This document shows, piece by piece, positions 24,101-32,947 of a stretch of DNA of 64,000 bases (position 1 is its first letter; each line of letters begins with the position of its first letter). The notes under the pieces were generated by a model, which saw only the letters and a list, made by a program, of their open reading frames with translations, was not told where the DNA came from and did not search any database. A program made the position numbers and the translations under genes. Origin of the DNA: Arctopsyche grandis. Lineage: Eukaryota; Arthropoda; Insecta; Trichoptera; Hydropsychidae. Location: NCBI RefSeq assembly GCF_051622035.1, contig NC_135355.1:24159986-24223985 (forward strand), given 5' to 3'.

Positions 24101-27100
24101 TGTTTTTTAGGGTAAAGACACGTGCGTGCTTATCAGTGGTGAGTCTGGAGCTGGCAAGACCGAAGCGTCCAAGTTGATTATGAAATATATTGCCGCTAAT
24201 ACTACCCAAATACACAGAGATTACATCGAAAGGTTGGTCTCGCCGTCTATATCTCAGCAATCATTACTTTGAGTTTGAATGATCTTAATTTAACAATTTG
24301 TTTTAGAGTGAAAACTGTTCTCATACAATCGAATGCCATATTGGAAACATTCGGCAATGCAAAAACCAACAGGAACGATAATTCTTCGCGCTTTGGCAAG
24401 TATATGGACATCAACTTTGATTATAAGGGTGATCCGGTAGGTGGCCATATCAGCAATTACCTGCTGGAAAAATCAAGAGTCATTTCACAACAATCAGGAG
24501 AAAGAAACTTTCACTCTTTTTATCAGGTACTCTTCTCACTGTGCATATTCATTGGAACTAATAAAAATATGTATTTATTTGATATTTTGTTATTTATTTC
24601 TAACATCATATTTATTATTTCAGCTTTTGGGAGGTGCTTCTGATGCTCAATTCAAGAGTTGGGGTCTTGCACGCAACAATTATTATAAAATTACTGGACC
24701 AAATAAGCCAACGTCATTAGACAATAAATCCTTTTCAATGACAAACAGTGCATTTACAGCACTCGGATTTAGTGAAGCCCAATTGAAGGATGTGTGGGGC
24801 ATCGTAGCAGGAGTTATTTTATTGGTATCTATTGATCATTTTGTCAGTATTGAAACGCAAATTTAATTGTACGTAATTTTATATTTTACTTGTGCTAGGG
24901 TGAGTTGACGTTTTCAAACGCTACTGATGGGTCAGAAATCGCTCTAGGTGGACCGATGGGAGCTTGTTGTCGTGCTTTTGGTGTCACCGAAGCTTCTCTG
25001 AAAGGGGCTATGGTAGGAAGAGTTCTATCTGCTGGCGGTGAATTAGTTAGTAAAGAACACACTTTGCGCGATTCAGAATACACCAGAGACGCATTAATCA
25101 AAGCTGTCTATGATAGACTCTTCACATGGATTGTGACTAGAATAAATGCGGCTATAGAAGCTCCGAAGACCACGCAAAAAAATACTCTCATTGGCGTTTT
25201 GGATATTTATGGATTTGAAATATTTGATATCAATAGCTTTGAACAGTTTTGCATTAACTATTGCAATGAAAAACTTCAACAACTTTTCATAGGTTTTATT
25301 CGTTTTTACTTTGAATACACTCATGTTTTGAATAATTTCATCAAATTCATGTTTTACAATATTTCAGAACTTGTTTTGAAGCAGGAACAAGAGGAATATT
25401 TACGTGAAGGAATTCATTGGACTCCCATTCAATATTTTAATAATAGAATTATTTGTGAACTTGTTGATGCTCCTCATAAAGGAATAATATCTATTATGGA
25501 TGAAGCATGTCTCAATCCAAAACAGGCAATGTCTAAATTATTTTTATATTATATAATATTTTACATACATAAATTCCAAATGTATTCAATTTTAAAAACA
25601 GATATTAACTTTGCTATTCAATGTATTTCACAGATAACTGATACAGTTTTATTGGAAGCTTTGGATTCAAGATTAGGAAACCATGCTCATTACACTTCCA
25701 GACAATTACTACCCACCGACAAGGCTTTACGCCACCGTGAAGATTTTAGAATAACGTAAAAGCCTTAAAATTAATCAATACATCAATTTGTATTTGTATA
25801 TTTAATTTATGCTCTGTTCATTACAGGCATTATGCTGGAGATGTGACATACTGTATAACTGGATTTATGGATAAAAATAAAGATTCTTTGTGGCAAGATT
25901 TGAAAAGACTTCTTCATTCTTCGACTAATAGCAGTCTTAAGGATATGTGGCCCGAAGGAGCTACTCATATTCAACAGGTGCTTTAAATTTAAATGCACAT
26001 TTGATGTTATCAAACAGCATTGCATTTTTTTTATATTTTAATTTTTTATAGACGTCAAAGAGGCCACCATCAGCTGCTTCTCTTTTCCGTGGATCTATGT
26101 CAACTCTTGTGCAAGGCTTGCAAACCAAAGAACCATTTTATGTTCGTTGCATCAAACCCAATCCACATCAGAGTCCACATAACTGGGATAGAAATTTGGT
26201 TCGTAGGAAATCATTTTTTTTTTCTATTTTAACGTCAGTATAATGGAAATTTATTTGAATTATTTTATTTTGTCTCAGGTAACTCATCAAGTAGCTTATT
26301 TAGGATTGGTGGAAAATGTTCGGGTACGTCGTGCTGGTTTTGCTAACCGGCAACGCTATGATCGTTTTCTCAAACGTTATAAAATGCTTTCACAATTTAC
26401 TTGGCCTAATTATCGACAAGGGAGTGACAAAGATGGCGTACAAGTACTTCTCCGTGATCGTAACGTTACAGACGTCCAATTCGGACATACTAAACTATTC
26501 ATCAGGTATATTTTTACCTTTTGCTTCTATCAAACGATATAATCTTTCATCATATATTTTTATTATTATTATCGTTTATAGGAGTGCCCGAACGCTACAC
26601 ATGTTGGAAGCTGCCAGAGCCGAACTGTTACCGAGCATTGTGATACTCTTGCAAAAATTATGGCGCGGTACACTGGCACGAATGCGATATCGTAAAATGA
26701 AAGCAGCTCTCGTTATTTTGAGAGCTTGGAGGTACTATTATTCGATTTTATGATGACAATTATAATTGCTATTTATATACATATGTATGTTAAATATGAT
26801 AATCATTATTCTTTCAGAAATTACAAAGGACTTCAATATGTGGAAGAACTGCAGAGACGCATCGCACAACGCCGCAAAGGTGCACTTGCACCAAACAATT
26901 GGCCTCCGGCACCTAGAGGTGTACCTGTTCACATATTACAAGCTGCATACAGGCGTTGGCGTGCTTATCTAGTCCTCAAACCCATTCCAAAAGATCAATG
27001 GCCCCAACTCAAGTAAATAGAGTTTATTTCAATTAGTATTATAAATCATCTCACAAGTTTTAGATCTTGATATATTTTTTGTTCATATTTTAGGATGAAA

Positions 27101-27883
27101 ATATCAGCAGCCGGCTGCTTGAAAGGCAGACGATCTGATTGGGGTGCATCTCGAAATTGGCTAGGAGACTATTTATCACAACCTCAGTACAATCCAGGCC
27201 TCACCACATATACAAAGTCGTTGAGCACTCTTAGATCCACAGGAAGGCCTCTATTCGCTTGTCGTATGCACAAAGTAAATCGATTTAACAAAGTTTCCGA
27301 ACGATGTTTACTTGTCACTGAAACTTCAATTCTTAAGCTTGATTCTCGTACATTCAAACCCATGAAGAAACCTTTACACATATCTGAGGTATATTTATTT
27401 TACTTAATATATGTATGTATATGTATAATGGATATTATAGATTTTTGTGTTTTTATAACTATATCATTTGTTTCAGTTGGGAGTTATACGAGTAATGAGC
27501 AGTAATGTTCAATTAGTTGTATTAGGTATACCAGCTGCGAAAAACGATTTGGTCATTGCATTGATTCCACCGTCTCCTGGTCAAGATCTAATAGGAGAAC
27601 TTATCGGCATATTGTCAAACCGTTTCAGCGCGTAAGTTCTTTTTATTCAACTAAAATTTCGATCACAATTTATATAATTTATACTTTTATTTGAATGCTC
27701 GGTTCATATTATAGACTGAAAGGTTCTGATTTGATGGTGGAAGTCGAAGTAGGAGAAACAACTAGATGTATGCTGGGAGGAAAAGCACGTCCACTTCAAC
27801 TAACGCCGTCTTCTGGATCAGCGTCACCATTTTCTCACGCCCATAATACGATAACGTATCATCCGAATGCTGTATATGCATAG
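3031..27883 (+). CDS. Class I unconventional myosin (Myo1D / Myo31DF-Myo95E type), 16 exons
   Basis: Actin-based motor linking membranes to the cortical actin cytoskeleton. Coding exons: 3031-3119, 23859-24039, 24111-24232, 24307-24526, 24624-24824, 24899-25292, 25368-25525, 25634-25755, 25827-25977, 26052-26198, 26279-26505, 26582-26731, 26818-27012, 27094-27388, 27477-27631, 27715-27883. Every junction keeps frame, giving 991 residues (family about 1000). Visible motifs: P-loop GESGAGKT (residues 100-107), switch [11 protein letters not shown] (152-161), switch [11 protein letters not shown] (372-380), two IQ-like helices (about 691-733) and a basic TH1 tail from about 786. The N-terminus ending VDNLQLR joins [12 protein letters not shown] as in other class I myosins, which places exon 1. 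All introns are GT-AG except intron 7 (GC-AG). The tail is diverged from Myo31DF, so a Myo95E-like paralogue is possible; subclass uncertain, family certain. Confidence 0.93.
3954..4027. repeat. (TA)n microsatellite
   Basis: About 74 bp of uninterrupted AT dinucleotide repeat. Open frames across such tracts (alternating Ile/Tyr) are not genes. Confidence 0.97.
4096..4470. mobile_element. Foldback MULE-like element, copy 1
   Basis: Long terminal inverted repeats begin GGGTCTACCTCACGAGCCCG and end with its near-perfect reverse complement. The inner arms contain the family signatures CGAAAATCGAAAGATCTTAA and GCATGGTAAACGGTACATAC. It is homologous to the elements at 21498-21860 and 30555-30930, which have 9-bp target duplications. 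Here the flanks (GTGACGTAC versus ATTATATAT) do not match, so one flank has been rearranged. There is no coding capacity; it is non-autonomous. Confidence 0.8.
4471..5672. other. AT-rich intronic sequence, nothing recognised
   Basis: No splice-compatible coding block, RNA gene or transposon terminus was recognised between the foldback element and the hAT element. Confidence 0.5.
5673..7344. mobile_element. Non-autonomous hAT-type transposon, 1.67 kb
   Basis: The element begins CAGTGGCGGACTGG and ends with the exact reverse complement CCAGTCCGCCACTG. It is flanked on both sides by the 8-bp direct repeat CATATGTA (5665-5672 and 7345-7352), the target-duplication length of hAT elements. No transposase frame remains. 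Short G and C runs near 7230-7270 and GGGCCC-rich subterminal sequence are visible. Confidence 0.88.
7752..8008 (-). mobile_element. hAT-like transposon terminus fragment
   Basis: Read on the minus strand from 8008 the sequence begins CAGTGTTTCCCAACCTTTTT, the typical start of one hAT subgroup. The opposite end was not found, so this is a fragment. The 85-codon open frame on the plus strand across it is not supported as a gene. Confidence 0.5.
8348..8394 (+). other. Candidate alternative first coding exon of the myosin gene
   Basis: An ATG at 8348 in an AAAATGG context opens 15 codons ([15 protein letters not shown]) and two bases, followed by a plausible donor GC|GTACGTGAC. The phase (2) is the one needed to join myosin exon 2 at 23859 in frame. 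The result would lack the usual DFVLVDEL segment before the motor core. This is inference from phase and splice signal alone; a chance match is quite possible. Confidence 0.2.
9053..9134. repeat. (TA)n microsatellite
   Basis: About 80 bp of pure AT dinucleotide repeat. It yields spurious Ile/Tyr open frames on both strands. Confidence 0.97.
9350..9568 (-). mobile_element. tRNA-derived SINE
   Basis: On the minus strand the head carries an RNA polymerase III A box TGGCTCGGTGG (9544-9554) and, about 35 bp further, a B box GGGTCGATCCCG (9500-9512), with tRNA-like spacing but no complete cloverleaf. The body runs toward lower coordinates; its 3' end is not clear. Interpreted as a SINE, not a functional tRNA gene. 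Confidence 0.65.
10617..11140. mobile_element. piggyBac-like non-autonomous element, copy A (uninterrupted)
   Basis: It begins at a TTAA (10613-10616) with CCCTTTGAATGCTGACC, a piggyBac-type terminus. The interior is homologous in inverted orientation to 22578-23701 (for example the segments around ATCCTCGGCGGTAGTTATCT and GTGGCTTGGCATTT). This copy is not interrupted by the Helitron and so shows the pre-insertion sequence. Its far end near 11.1 kb is degraded and the boundary is approximate. No coding sequence. Confidence 0.7.
12577..12765 (+). mobile_element. Helitron 5' end fragment with adjoining transposon terminus
   Basis: The 5' end TCTAATATATAATTTCGAAA, preceded by A, matches the start of the Helitron at 22786. 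The similarity fades after about 60 bp into a G-rich ACGGGGG repeat. The minus strand from about 12763 begins CAGTGGCGTAGC, another DNA-transposon terminus. No intact element. Confidence 0.55.
13764..13860 (-). mobile_element. Helitron-like 3' end fragment
   Basis: On the plus strand it reads A|CTAGTGTTGCGCCCGTC, the reverse of a Helitron 3' terminus (hairpin, then CTAG before T). The next ~90 bp match the element at 63237 (shared AAATAAAGTTATATGT). The 5' end was not located. Confidence 0.45.
14205..14345. repeat. Dispersed repeat, second copy at 35925-36065
   Basis: About 140 bp around GCGGTCTTTAACTCAAAATC is shared with 35925-36065 at high identity. In both copies sequence related to TCTCGCTTGCACCAAC follows downstream, so it is probably part of a larger transposon family together with the 14439-14564 inverted repeat. 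Confidence 0.75.
14439..14564. repeat. Perfect long inverted repeat (foldback element)
   Basis: The left arm (14439-14477) contains ACGCGAAATGTGTTGGTGCA and is matched base for base by the reverse complement at 14526-14564, about 39 bp per arm with a ~48-bp spacer. Perfect arms suggest recent origin or gene conversion. Confidence 0.85.
14860..15914 (+). mobile_element. 5'-truncated LINE (Jockey/CR1-like) with reverse transcriptase C-terminal ORF
   Basis: From about 15001 to the TGA at 15496-15498 one frame stays open and encodes the conserved end of LINE ORF2: [20 protein letters not shown], then [19 protein letters not shown] and later RIPVRYSGH. Upstream (14860-15000) related protein sequence is frameshifted. 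The 3' UTR contains an imperfect direct repeat (TATTTTATAACCTTTTTCCA near 15518 and 15687). The element ends in an A-rich tail at about 15895-15914. It is dead: the endonuclease and the RT active site are missing. Confidence 0.8.
18370..19242. mobile_element. Probable composite DNA-transposon remnant bounded by inverted repeats
   Basis: CTATTCATACTATACACCAG at about 18372 is matched by the reverse complement of CTGCTGTATAGTATGAATAG at 19221-19240. Inside, at about 18627, lies TAGGGCTTGCTATACGTCC, related to the left end of the hAT at 43668, with the shared GGGACATGTCCCGGTTT and GTGTCCCCTGT segments. This suggests a hAT fragment within an older element. No coding sequence. Confidence 0.45.
20770..21388 (+). 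mobile_element. LINE 3' end remnant (family shared with 34730-35412)
   Basis: Around 20809 the sequence encodes an ORF2 end ([14 protein letters not shown]), comparable to that at about 35190. Both copies finish with a related tail, GCCATAGTGACGACTTGGAG with GCTCTGTAATGTC-like continuation here, followed by A/T-rich sequence. A dispersed repeat (20908-21220) interrupts this copy. Confidence 0.6.
20908..21220. repeat. Dispersed repeat R, uninterrupted copy
   Basis: About 310 bp beginning ACATACCTC and ending GAAGAGGTATGTTTTT is repeated at 30410-31108. There it is split by a foldback element. This copy supplies the unoccupied target site near 21045 (GTGCAAAAATATCGT). Confidence 0.85.
21498..21860. 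mobile_element. Foldback MULE-like element, copy 2, 9-bp TSD
   Basis: Long inverted arms start GGGTCTACGTGACGAGCC and end GGCTCGTCACGGAGACCG. The 9-bp sequence GTGCTGAGT is present immediately before (21489-21497) and after (21861-21869). Nine-base duplications with long inverted repeats are the hallmark of Mutator-like (MULE) elements; hAT elements give eight. Non-autonomous: the open frames are arm-encoded artefacts. Confidence 0.88.
22578..23701. mobile_element. piggyBac-like non-autonomous element, copy B (split by a Helitron)
   Basis: TTAA at 22574-22577 is followed by CCCTTTGAATGCTGAC. The right end reads GGTCAGCATTCAAAAG before TTAA at 23702-23705, the inverted terminus with two changes. 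The interior matches 10617-11140 in reverse orientation. Without the 581-bp Helitron the element is about 540 bp. No transposase. Confidence 0.8.
22786..23366 (+). mobile_element. Non-autonomous Helitron with internal GC-rich minisatellite
   Basis: The 5' end is TCTAATATATAATTCGG and the 3' end is CCGAGCGAAGCCGGGTAATACAG followed by CTAG, in pieces as listed. It is inserted between A (22785) and T (23367), the classical Helitron target. The interior 22933-23150 is a GC-rich minisatellite with units around CAAATGCTCAGGGGGCG and GAGGGCGAAGCCCTA. Open frames across the minisatellite are not genes. No Rep/helicase is present. Confidence 0.85.
25526..25633 (+). other. Myosin intron 7: GC-AG, 108 nt, stop-free and in frame
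   Basis: The coding frame before (CLNPKQ) and after (ITDTVLLEA) is continuous only if 25526-25633 is removed, which requires a GC donor, CAG|GCAATG, with a normal TTTCACAG acceptor. The intron is 36 codons long with no in-frame stop, so retention would insert 36 residues rather than truncate the motor. Confidence 0.7.
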
Positions 27884-29984
27884 TTACTGTTTATGCTTGT
27901 GAAGTTTAAAAAAAACATGTACAGCTGTGATAATTTTTTGTTGACTTTAAATGTATTATATTAAATTTTGCAATTTTTCTTTTGGATAACTTAAAATTTT
28001 TAAGAAAACAAGATTTTGTATGTTTCTGTTATACTACAATAATTTTAAAAATACTTGTGATAATACCACTCTTATAGCATAATGAAATATTAAAGTGTTG
28101 ATTTTTTTTCAGTCATTGCCTACATTTCATGTACAATAATGATTAGTCGACATCTCTATTTTTTTCATTCTGTAAGATTTGTTAAACTAATGCATAATTT
28201 GACAATTATTTATGTATTATGTATTCGAAAAGTATTAAATATTCTTTAAATTATATTGTTACTTAATCAGACAGTATTATTATGTTTCTTCGTTGAATTG
28301 GTGAAGTTTGTTTTTATTTTTACACAGAATTTTGCTTTTACAGATCCATTATTAATTTTGTATACAATATAAACATTTTACTGGTGCTCGATGATACTTA
28401 ATTTTGATATTGTCTTGTTATATTTAAATATTTTGATTCCAATCATTTTATTTATGTCCCAACTCTTAAAATATTTGATTATTCAATATGACAAAAGATA
28501 ATCTGTTTTTAATTATAATATGTATTTTATAAATAATTTAAAAAAATATGATGCATTTATGGTTTATTTCATATTTTAATATATACATACGTACATACAT
28601 ATATGTATGTTATACATAAATATTTATATTCATATATGTATATTGCATATTAAGAATGTGCTAAATATGTTAAAAATGATAATATGTTAAAAATATACTT
28701 CCAGTTACAAATCTAGTTTCCATTAGACTATTATATTATATATATACAATATGTAAATAAAAATCATAATTTTTATAATGAATTGATTCGTTCCTTGCCA
28801 GTGATCCAAATTCCAATTTATATTTCATTTGGATCGAATTAATTTTGATAGACCACTAAGTATTTGGATCATTTGGCGTGCAATAATCTTTTTATTAAAG
28901 TATACTGTAACTGCTCTGATTGGCTGCGTTCACACCAACGATATGACTTACGATATTTTCTATAACCAGTTCATAAATAGCAACAACAGCTTGCAATATG
29001 GGAACTGGATATGGAAAATATTGCAAATAATATCGTTGGTATGGACGGCCCCATTAATTGAATTTGGAGCATTTGCATATTTTCAGATTTTATTAATAAG
29101 TATTACGAACCAGATTTTTAATTCTTCGCTGTGGGATGGTTTTGTGCCATTATTTTATAAGTGTACCTAATTCAAATGTGCCTAGTATCTTTAAGAACAT
29201 TTATAAAATATTAAATAAGAATATTGAAAAAATTGTGTTGTCTTTATTTAAATTTCTCAATTTTATTTTACTTGAACGCACTGAGTTACTAAAAATATAC
29301 ATACATATACTTGAGTACAAAAACTTGTGTGATACACTAATGAAAACAAAACGTATGAGATGTTTACTGGTCACTCATACTTACAGAGAAATGGCATATA
29401 TTGTAAATATGTCATTTATGAATTCCTATTTACAATTTAATAGTGTGAGTACACATAAATTCATCATAACAGTCAAATAATAATCGATAAATAGTTACAT
29501 AAATATGTTGAAACTGCTTTAATCAGTAGAATGTATATAAATATTTATCTTAAAACAAAAATGCGATAAAATTAGTTTATCTGATAAGCTTAGGAAGTGT
29601 CCAGTACACTATTATACATTTTTGTTTTCGACTAATAAAGGACGAATACTAGTCAAGAAATTGATATTGTTCTCGCTTCTTTTGAAAGGAAATAATTGCA
29701 ATGAGTACGTATGGTATTTTAGTACCTGTTCTACCCGTTTATTGAGACTATTTTTATATGAATTATACTGTTAACTAAATACTTTTTTCTCTACATGAGA
29801 TGTTATTCAGCTACCAGCAGGATGTTAAATGGTTAAAAACGGTAAATAATGTTTATTACGGACGCACAAACCGATGTCGTTAAATGTAAGTGCAAGCCTA
29901 ATTACAAAAGTAGATATAAAGAAAAAGGAAACGATGGATCTAATCTAAAATATTTACATTGTTATTGATTTATTTTATTACGGT
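27884..29984. other. Myosin 3' UTR and intergenic sequence
   Basis: AT-rich sequence after the TAG at 27881-27883. A possible polyadenylation signal (AATAAA) occurs in GTAAATAAAAATC near 28756. No other gene recognised. A foldback element lies at 28926-29052. Confidence 0.5.
28926..29052. repeat. Foldback element (imperfect inverted repeat)
   Basis: The left arm has GCGTTCACACCAACGATAT and further in AACCAGTTC; the right arm has GAACTGGATATGGAAAATAT and AATATCGTTGGTATGGACGG. These pair with few mismatches around a short loop. Confidence 0.7.
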
Positions 29985-30185
29985 TCAGTGATTATTCCAC
30001 AAAAAACGATCTCGCGCACGTCATTGAAATTTCGATCACGGAACATCTGGCACCCAAAAACTCCCTCAGTCAGTCGAAAGCTACCCACCCAAATATTGTA
30101 TTAATGAGAACTCGAGTGCCAGATATTCCGTATTCGCGATTTTTATGGCAACGATTGTCGTGCACAATCTGCGCAATAATCCGTT
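29985..30185. repeat. Foldback element; half-copy at 63112-63185
   Basis: GTGATTATTCCACAAAAAACG and GATCTCGCGCACGTC on the left pair imperfectly with the right arm around TATTCCGTATTCGCGA and GCGCAATAATCCG. The left arm recurs at about 63112 (GTGATTATTCCGCACAAAGC). Confidence 0.65.
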
Positions 30186-30409
30186 ACCTTTTATTACAAT
30201 ACATAATACTTGTTTATTTATTTTATTTTATTAAAATACATAATATATTTTATAATGAAAACCCCTGTCAACTACATCTATAGAAAAAAACGTAAAGGAG
30301 GTATGTAAAAATAGGCCAATAGAAAAATCCTGAAAAAATTAACTACGTCTAAATATAGGCTAAATAAAGGCGACAGTGTAGTACACAATCACAAAGTTCT
30401 TATTTTATT

Positions 30410-31108
30410 ACATACCTCCTTAACGTTTCACTTACGATTACAATTCAGGAAAAAGTTTGCCTCTTATCCGATCGTTTTCATACTTTGCTATATTGCTCAT
30501 TTTGGTCATCAATATAAGTAAATGGATCCTCCGCCATTACGATAGAGATAAAATGGGTTTACGTGACGAGCCGGAATGTTAAATTACCGAAAACGCAAAT
30601 ATCAAAAGGCAAAGATCGAAAATCGAAAGATCTTAAGTCGGAAGATCAAAAAAAAAGGGTGCATGGTAAACGGTACACACTCACTTAATTTGCGCGAGCA
30701 GGATACAACAGGAACAAGAGGAACAGGCTTTTCCTCCCGTATTCTGCGCGCGCACATTAATACGGGAGGAAAAGCCTGTTATTCTTGTTCCCGTTGTATC
30801 CTGCTCGCGCAAATCAAGTGAGTATGTACCGTTTACCATGCACCCTTTTTTTTTATCTTTCGATTTTCGATCTTTGCCTTTTGATATTTGCGTTTTCGGT
30901 AATTTAACATTCCGGCTCGTCCTGGGACCGAGATAAAATATCGTTTAAGAAGCTTTTCAAATCTGCCCGGCGAGATACTCGGTGACGTTTACCGTTGACG
31001 TTTGTTTATTAGTTTTAAACATAGATGGCAGTAGAAAAAAAAATATTGGTGTTTTTATTCAAAATAATAATTTTATACACAAATTATAGAAGAGGTATGT
31101 TTTTAAAA
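30410..31108. repeat. Dispersed repeat R, copy split by the foldback element
   Basis: Homologous to 20908-21220 on both sides of the insertion at 30555-30930 (GAAAAAGTTTGCCTCTTATC on the left; GGCGAGATACTCGGTGACG and AGAAGAGGTATG on the right). A short inverted motif, AACGTAAAGGAGGTATGTAA, lies just upstream at 30289-30308. Confidence 0.85.
30555..30930. mobile_element. Foldback MULE-like element, copy 3, 9-bp TSD
   Basis: Inverted arms start GGGTTTACGTGACGAGCCGG and end CCGGCTCGTCCTGGGACCG. The 9-bp direct repeat AGATAAAAT flanks it (30546-30554 and 30931-30939). The host repeat R is interrupted precisely here. The 81-codon open frame inside is arm sequence, not a gene. Confidence 0.9.
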
Positions 31109-31259
31109 TTTTTTTCATTTTAAAAATCTCTTTATAATTTTTAAGTTTAGCGATTCCCTTAGCTACGTAAGAGTATTGTATTGCAACATGTCTGGAATAT
31201 CCATTTACATATGTATGTATGTTATAGTCGCAAAAATCACAGTTGGTATTAGTAAAGAA

Positions 31260-31477
31260 TTTAGAGAGTATGGTCGAGATGTGGTGTGTTACGACCGGCG
31301 CCAGGGCGAGCGCGGCGCCAGGCAGCTGAGAGGCGAGACGGGAGGCGAGTGACGAGCCTCGACTCGTGAGCCTTTCATCGCTTCGCTCCCGTCACATCGT
31401 CGTCTCGTCACTCGTCATTCTTCACTCTTCACTCTTCACTCCTCATCCACAGCCTCGTCACGACTCCCCTCAAACAG
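31260..31477 (+). promoter_or_regulatory. GC-rich island, likely promoter and non-coding exon 1 of the forkhead gene
   Basis: A local GC and CpG rise (ACCGGCGCC, GCGCGGCGCC, repeated CACTCTT and TCGTCAC) ends in a good donor, CAAACAG|GTTAGC (31477/31478). A matching 3' splice site, TTTTCAG|TGAGATGAG, occurs at 33808/33809, 73 bp before the forkhead ATG. Joining the two gives a 5' UTR-only first exon. The transcription start is not fixed; inference only. Confidence 0.4.
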
Positions 31478-31765
31478 GTTAGCTTTCGTCGCCTCTCAAA
31501 TGTAGGAATGTACGATCAAATTTCGCACGAGACTGAGGATGTCGTTCCTCACTTCGTGCACTTTGGCCTGTCAACTGTCAACTGTCAACTGTTAATCGGC
31601 GAGGCAGTGCCGCTCGATTTGCACCACACTTCACTTCGCCACATTAATACATACATTCCTCGAAGCTGGGAGACGTGACGTTCATGACCAGTTATTAGTT
31701 CCTGGTAGTCTTGCGACTTTTGCGACGTCTGCCTGATCTGCATTATGCGAACATAACCTCGAAAT

Positions 31766-31863
31766 CTGTATAAAATACCGATCGCAGCGCCACCTGTGTC
31801 ATTGAAAATCGACTACGCTGGTTCACCATGAACTCGAGTGAGCTCATTGCATGTCAAGGCTTT
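31766..31863 (+). promoter_or_regulatory. Possible TATA promoter with short start exon
   Basis: TATAAAATACC at about 31769 is followed ~50 bp later by ACCATGAACTCGAGTG (ATG at 31828), 12 open codons and the donor TTT|GTAAGTTC. Spliced to the 33809 acceptor it would stop at once (TGA), so it cannot code with the forkhead exon there. It may be a non-coding alternative exon or chance. Confidence 0.2.
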
Positions 31864-32515
31864 GTAAGTTCATTGTTTATTTCCACACATTTCCCATGGA
31901 AAATGATTATATTTTATTGCACATCGTAACTTGTGGAATGGTTTACTGCGGAATTCAATTTAATTTGTATTTGAGATGAAAACTTTCCTGGACTATTAGA
32001 GCGTTTTGCTAGACTTGTATTAGCGCAATTTTTTGTATAATAATACTATTATCAAAACTAATAAGCACTTAATTGTGTATGTACATATATACTAATGCGG
32101 TAGTGTTTTATATATCTCTCTATAGCATATATTATCACACAATTTGCACTGATAAAAGAGTCGCAATTTCTCCCCTTGAAAAAGCGTTTCTATTAATTTA
32201 CCTAACATTAAATCTTATTATCTGCAGTCAAAAAGAGACTAAGGCTCTTACATAGCAACATCGCTACTCTGTCTAACCTATTATTTTTAAAGAACTTACC
32301 AAGATCTATTTAAAAACATATTGGGGATTGACAACCACATAAAACTAGATACATTTTAATGACATTACAGACTGTCTCGTCAACGTCAAAGAGCCAATAT
32401 ATGAGACTAAGCCTTTCCAGAAAAAATCTCTATCCTAGTTATGATTGTAAGCTATTGACAAAACAAATCTTCGTTAATAGCTTAAATAGTAGTTGATATT
32501 GAAATTTTTTTATAT

Positions 32516-32947
32516 TGTTGCGTAGGGGTGGGTGGAGGATCCAAGTAAAAAGGCCAACAGTCATTTCACAGCATTTATTAATGATTAAGGAGATACACGC
32601 ACTGGCAGTGCTCAGTCCAGAATGACATGATATCGCCTATGTTCCGCCTTATAAAGGGTAGATCTCTCAGGACGTCTAATCTGTTTACCTGTTGTATAGT
32701 CACGTATTCGGATATGTATTTCCACGACATTGGGTCTCCCCGTACCTATTCTGAGAAAGGCCTAATAACGATAATTGTTTAGCCTAAATGCACTTAGAGT
32801 CCAAATATAATCCTGGAAGTAAGTGCAAGCACTTAGTTAATCCGTTGGTCCTAAGTGCAAGCACTTAGTTAATCCGTTAACAGATAACCCTTGAACGGTC
32901 ACATAGTTTCTGGGATTCTATTCGCTTAATCCGCGGCGTACCTAACA
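32516..32947 (-). mobile_element. Solo LTR (Gypsy or BEL/Pao-like), 432 bp
   Basis: The segment begins TGTTGCGTAGG, ends CGTACCTAACA and is flanked by the 4-bp repeat ATAT (32512-32515, 32948-32951). Read on the minus strand it has a TATAAGG box and an AATAAA signal in the expected order and ends CCCCTACGCAACA. An internal direct repeat, TAAGTGCAAGCACTTAGTTA, occurs twice (about 32819-32877). No internal retroelement genes remain. Confidence 0.75.
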
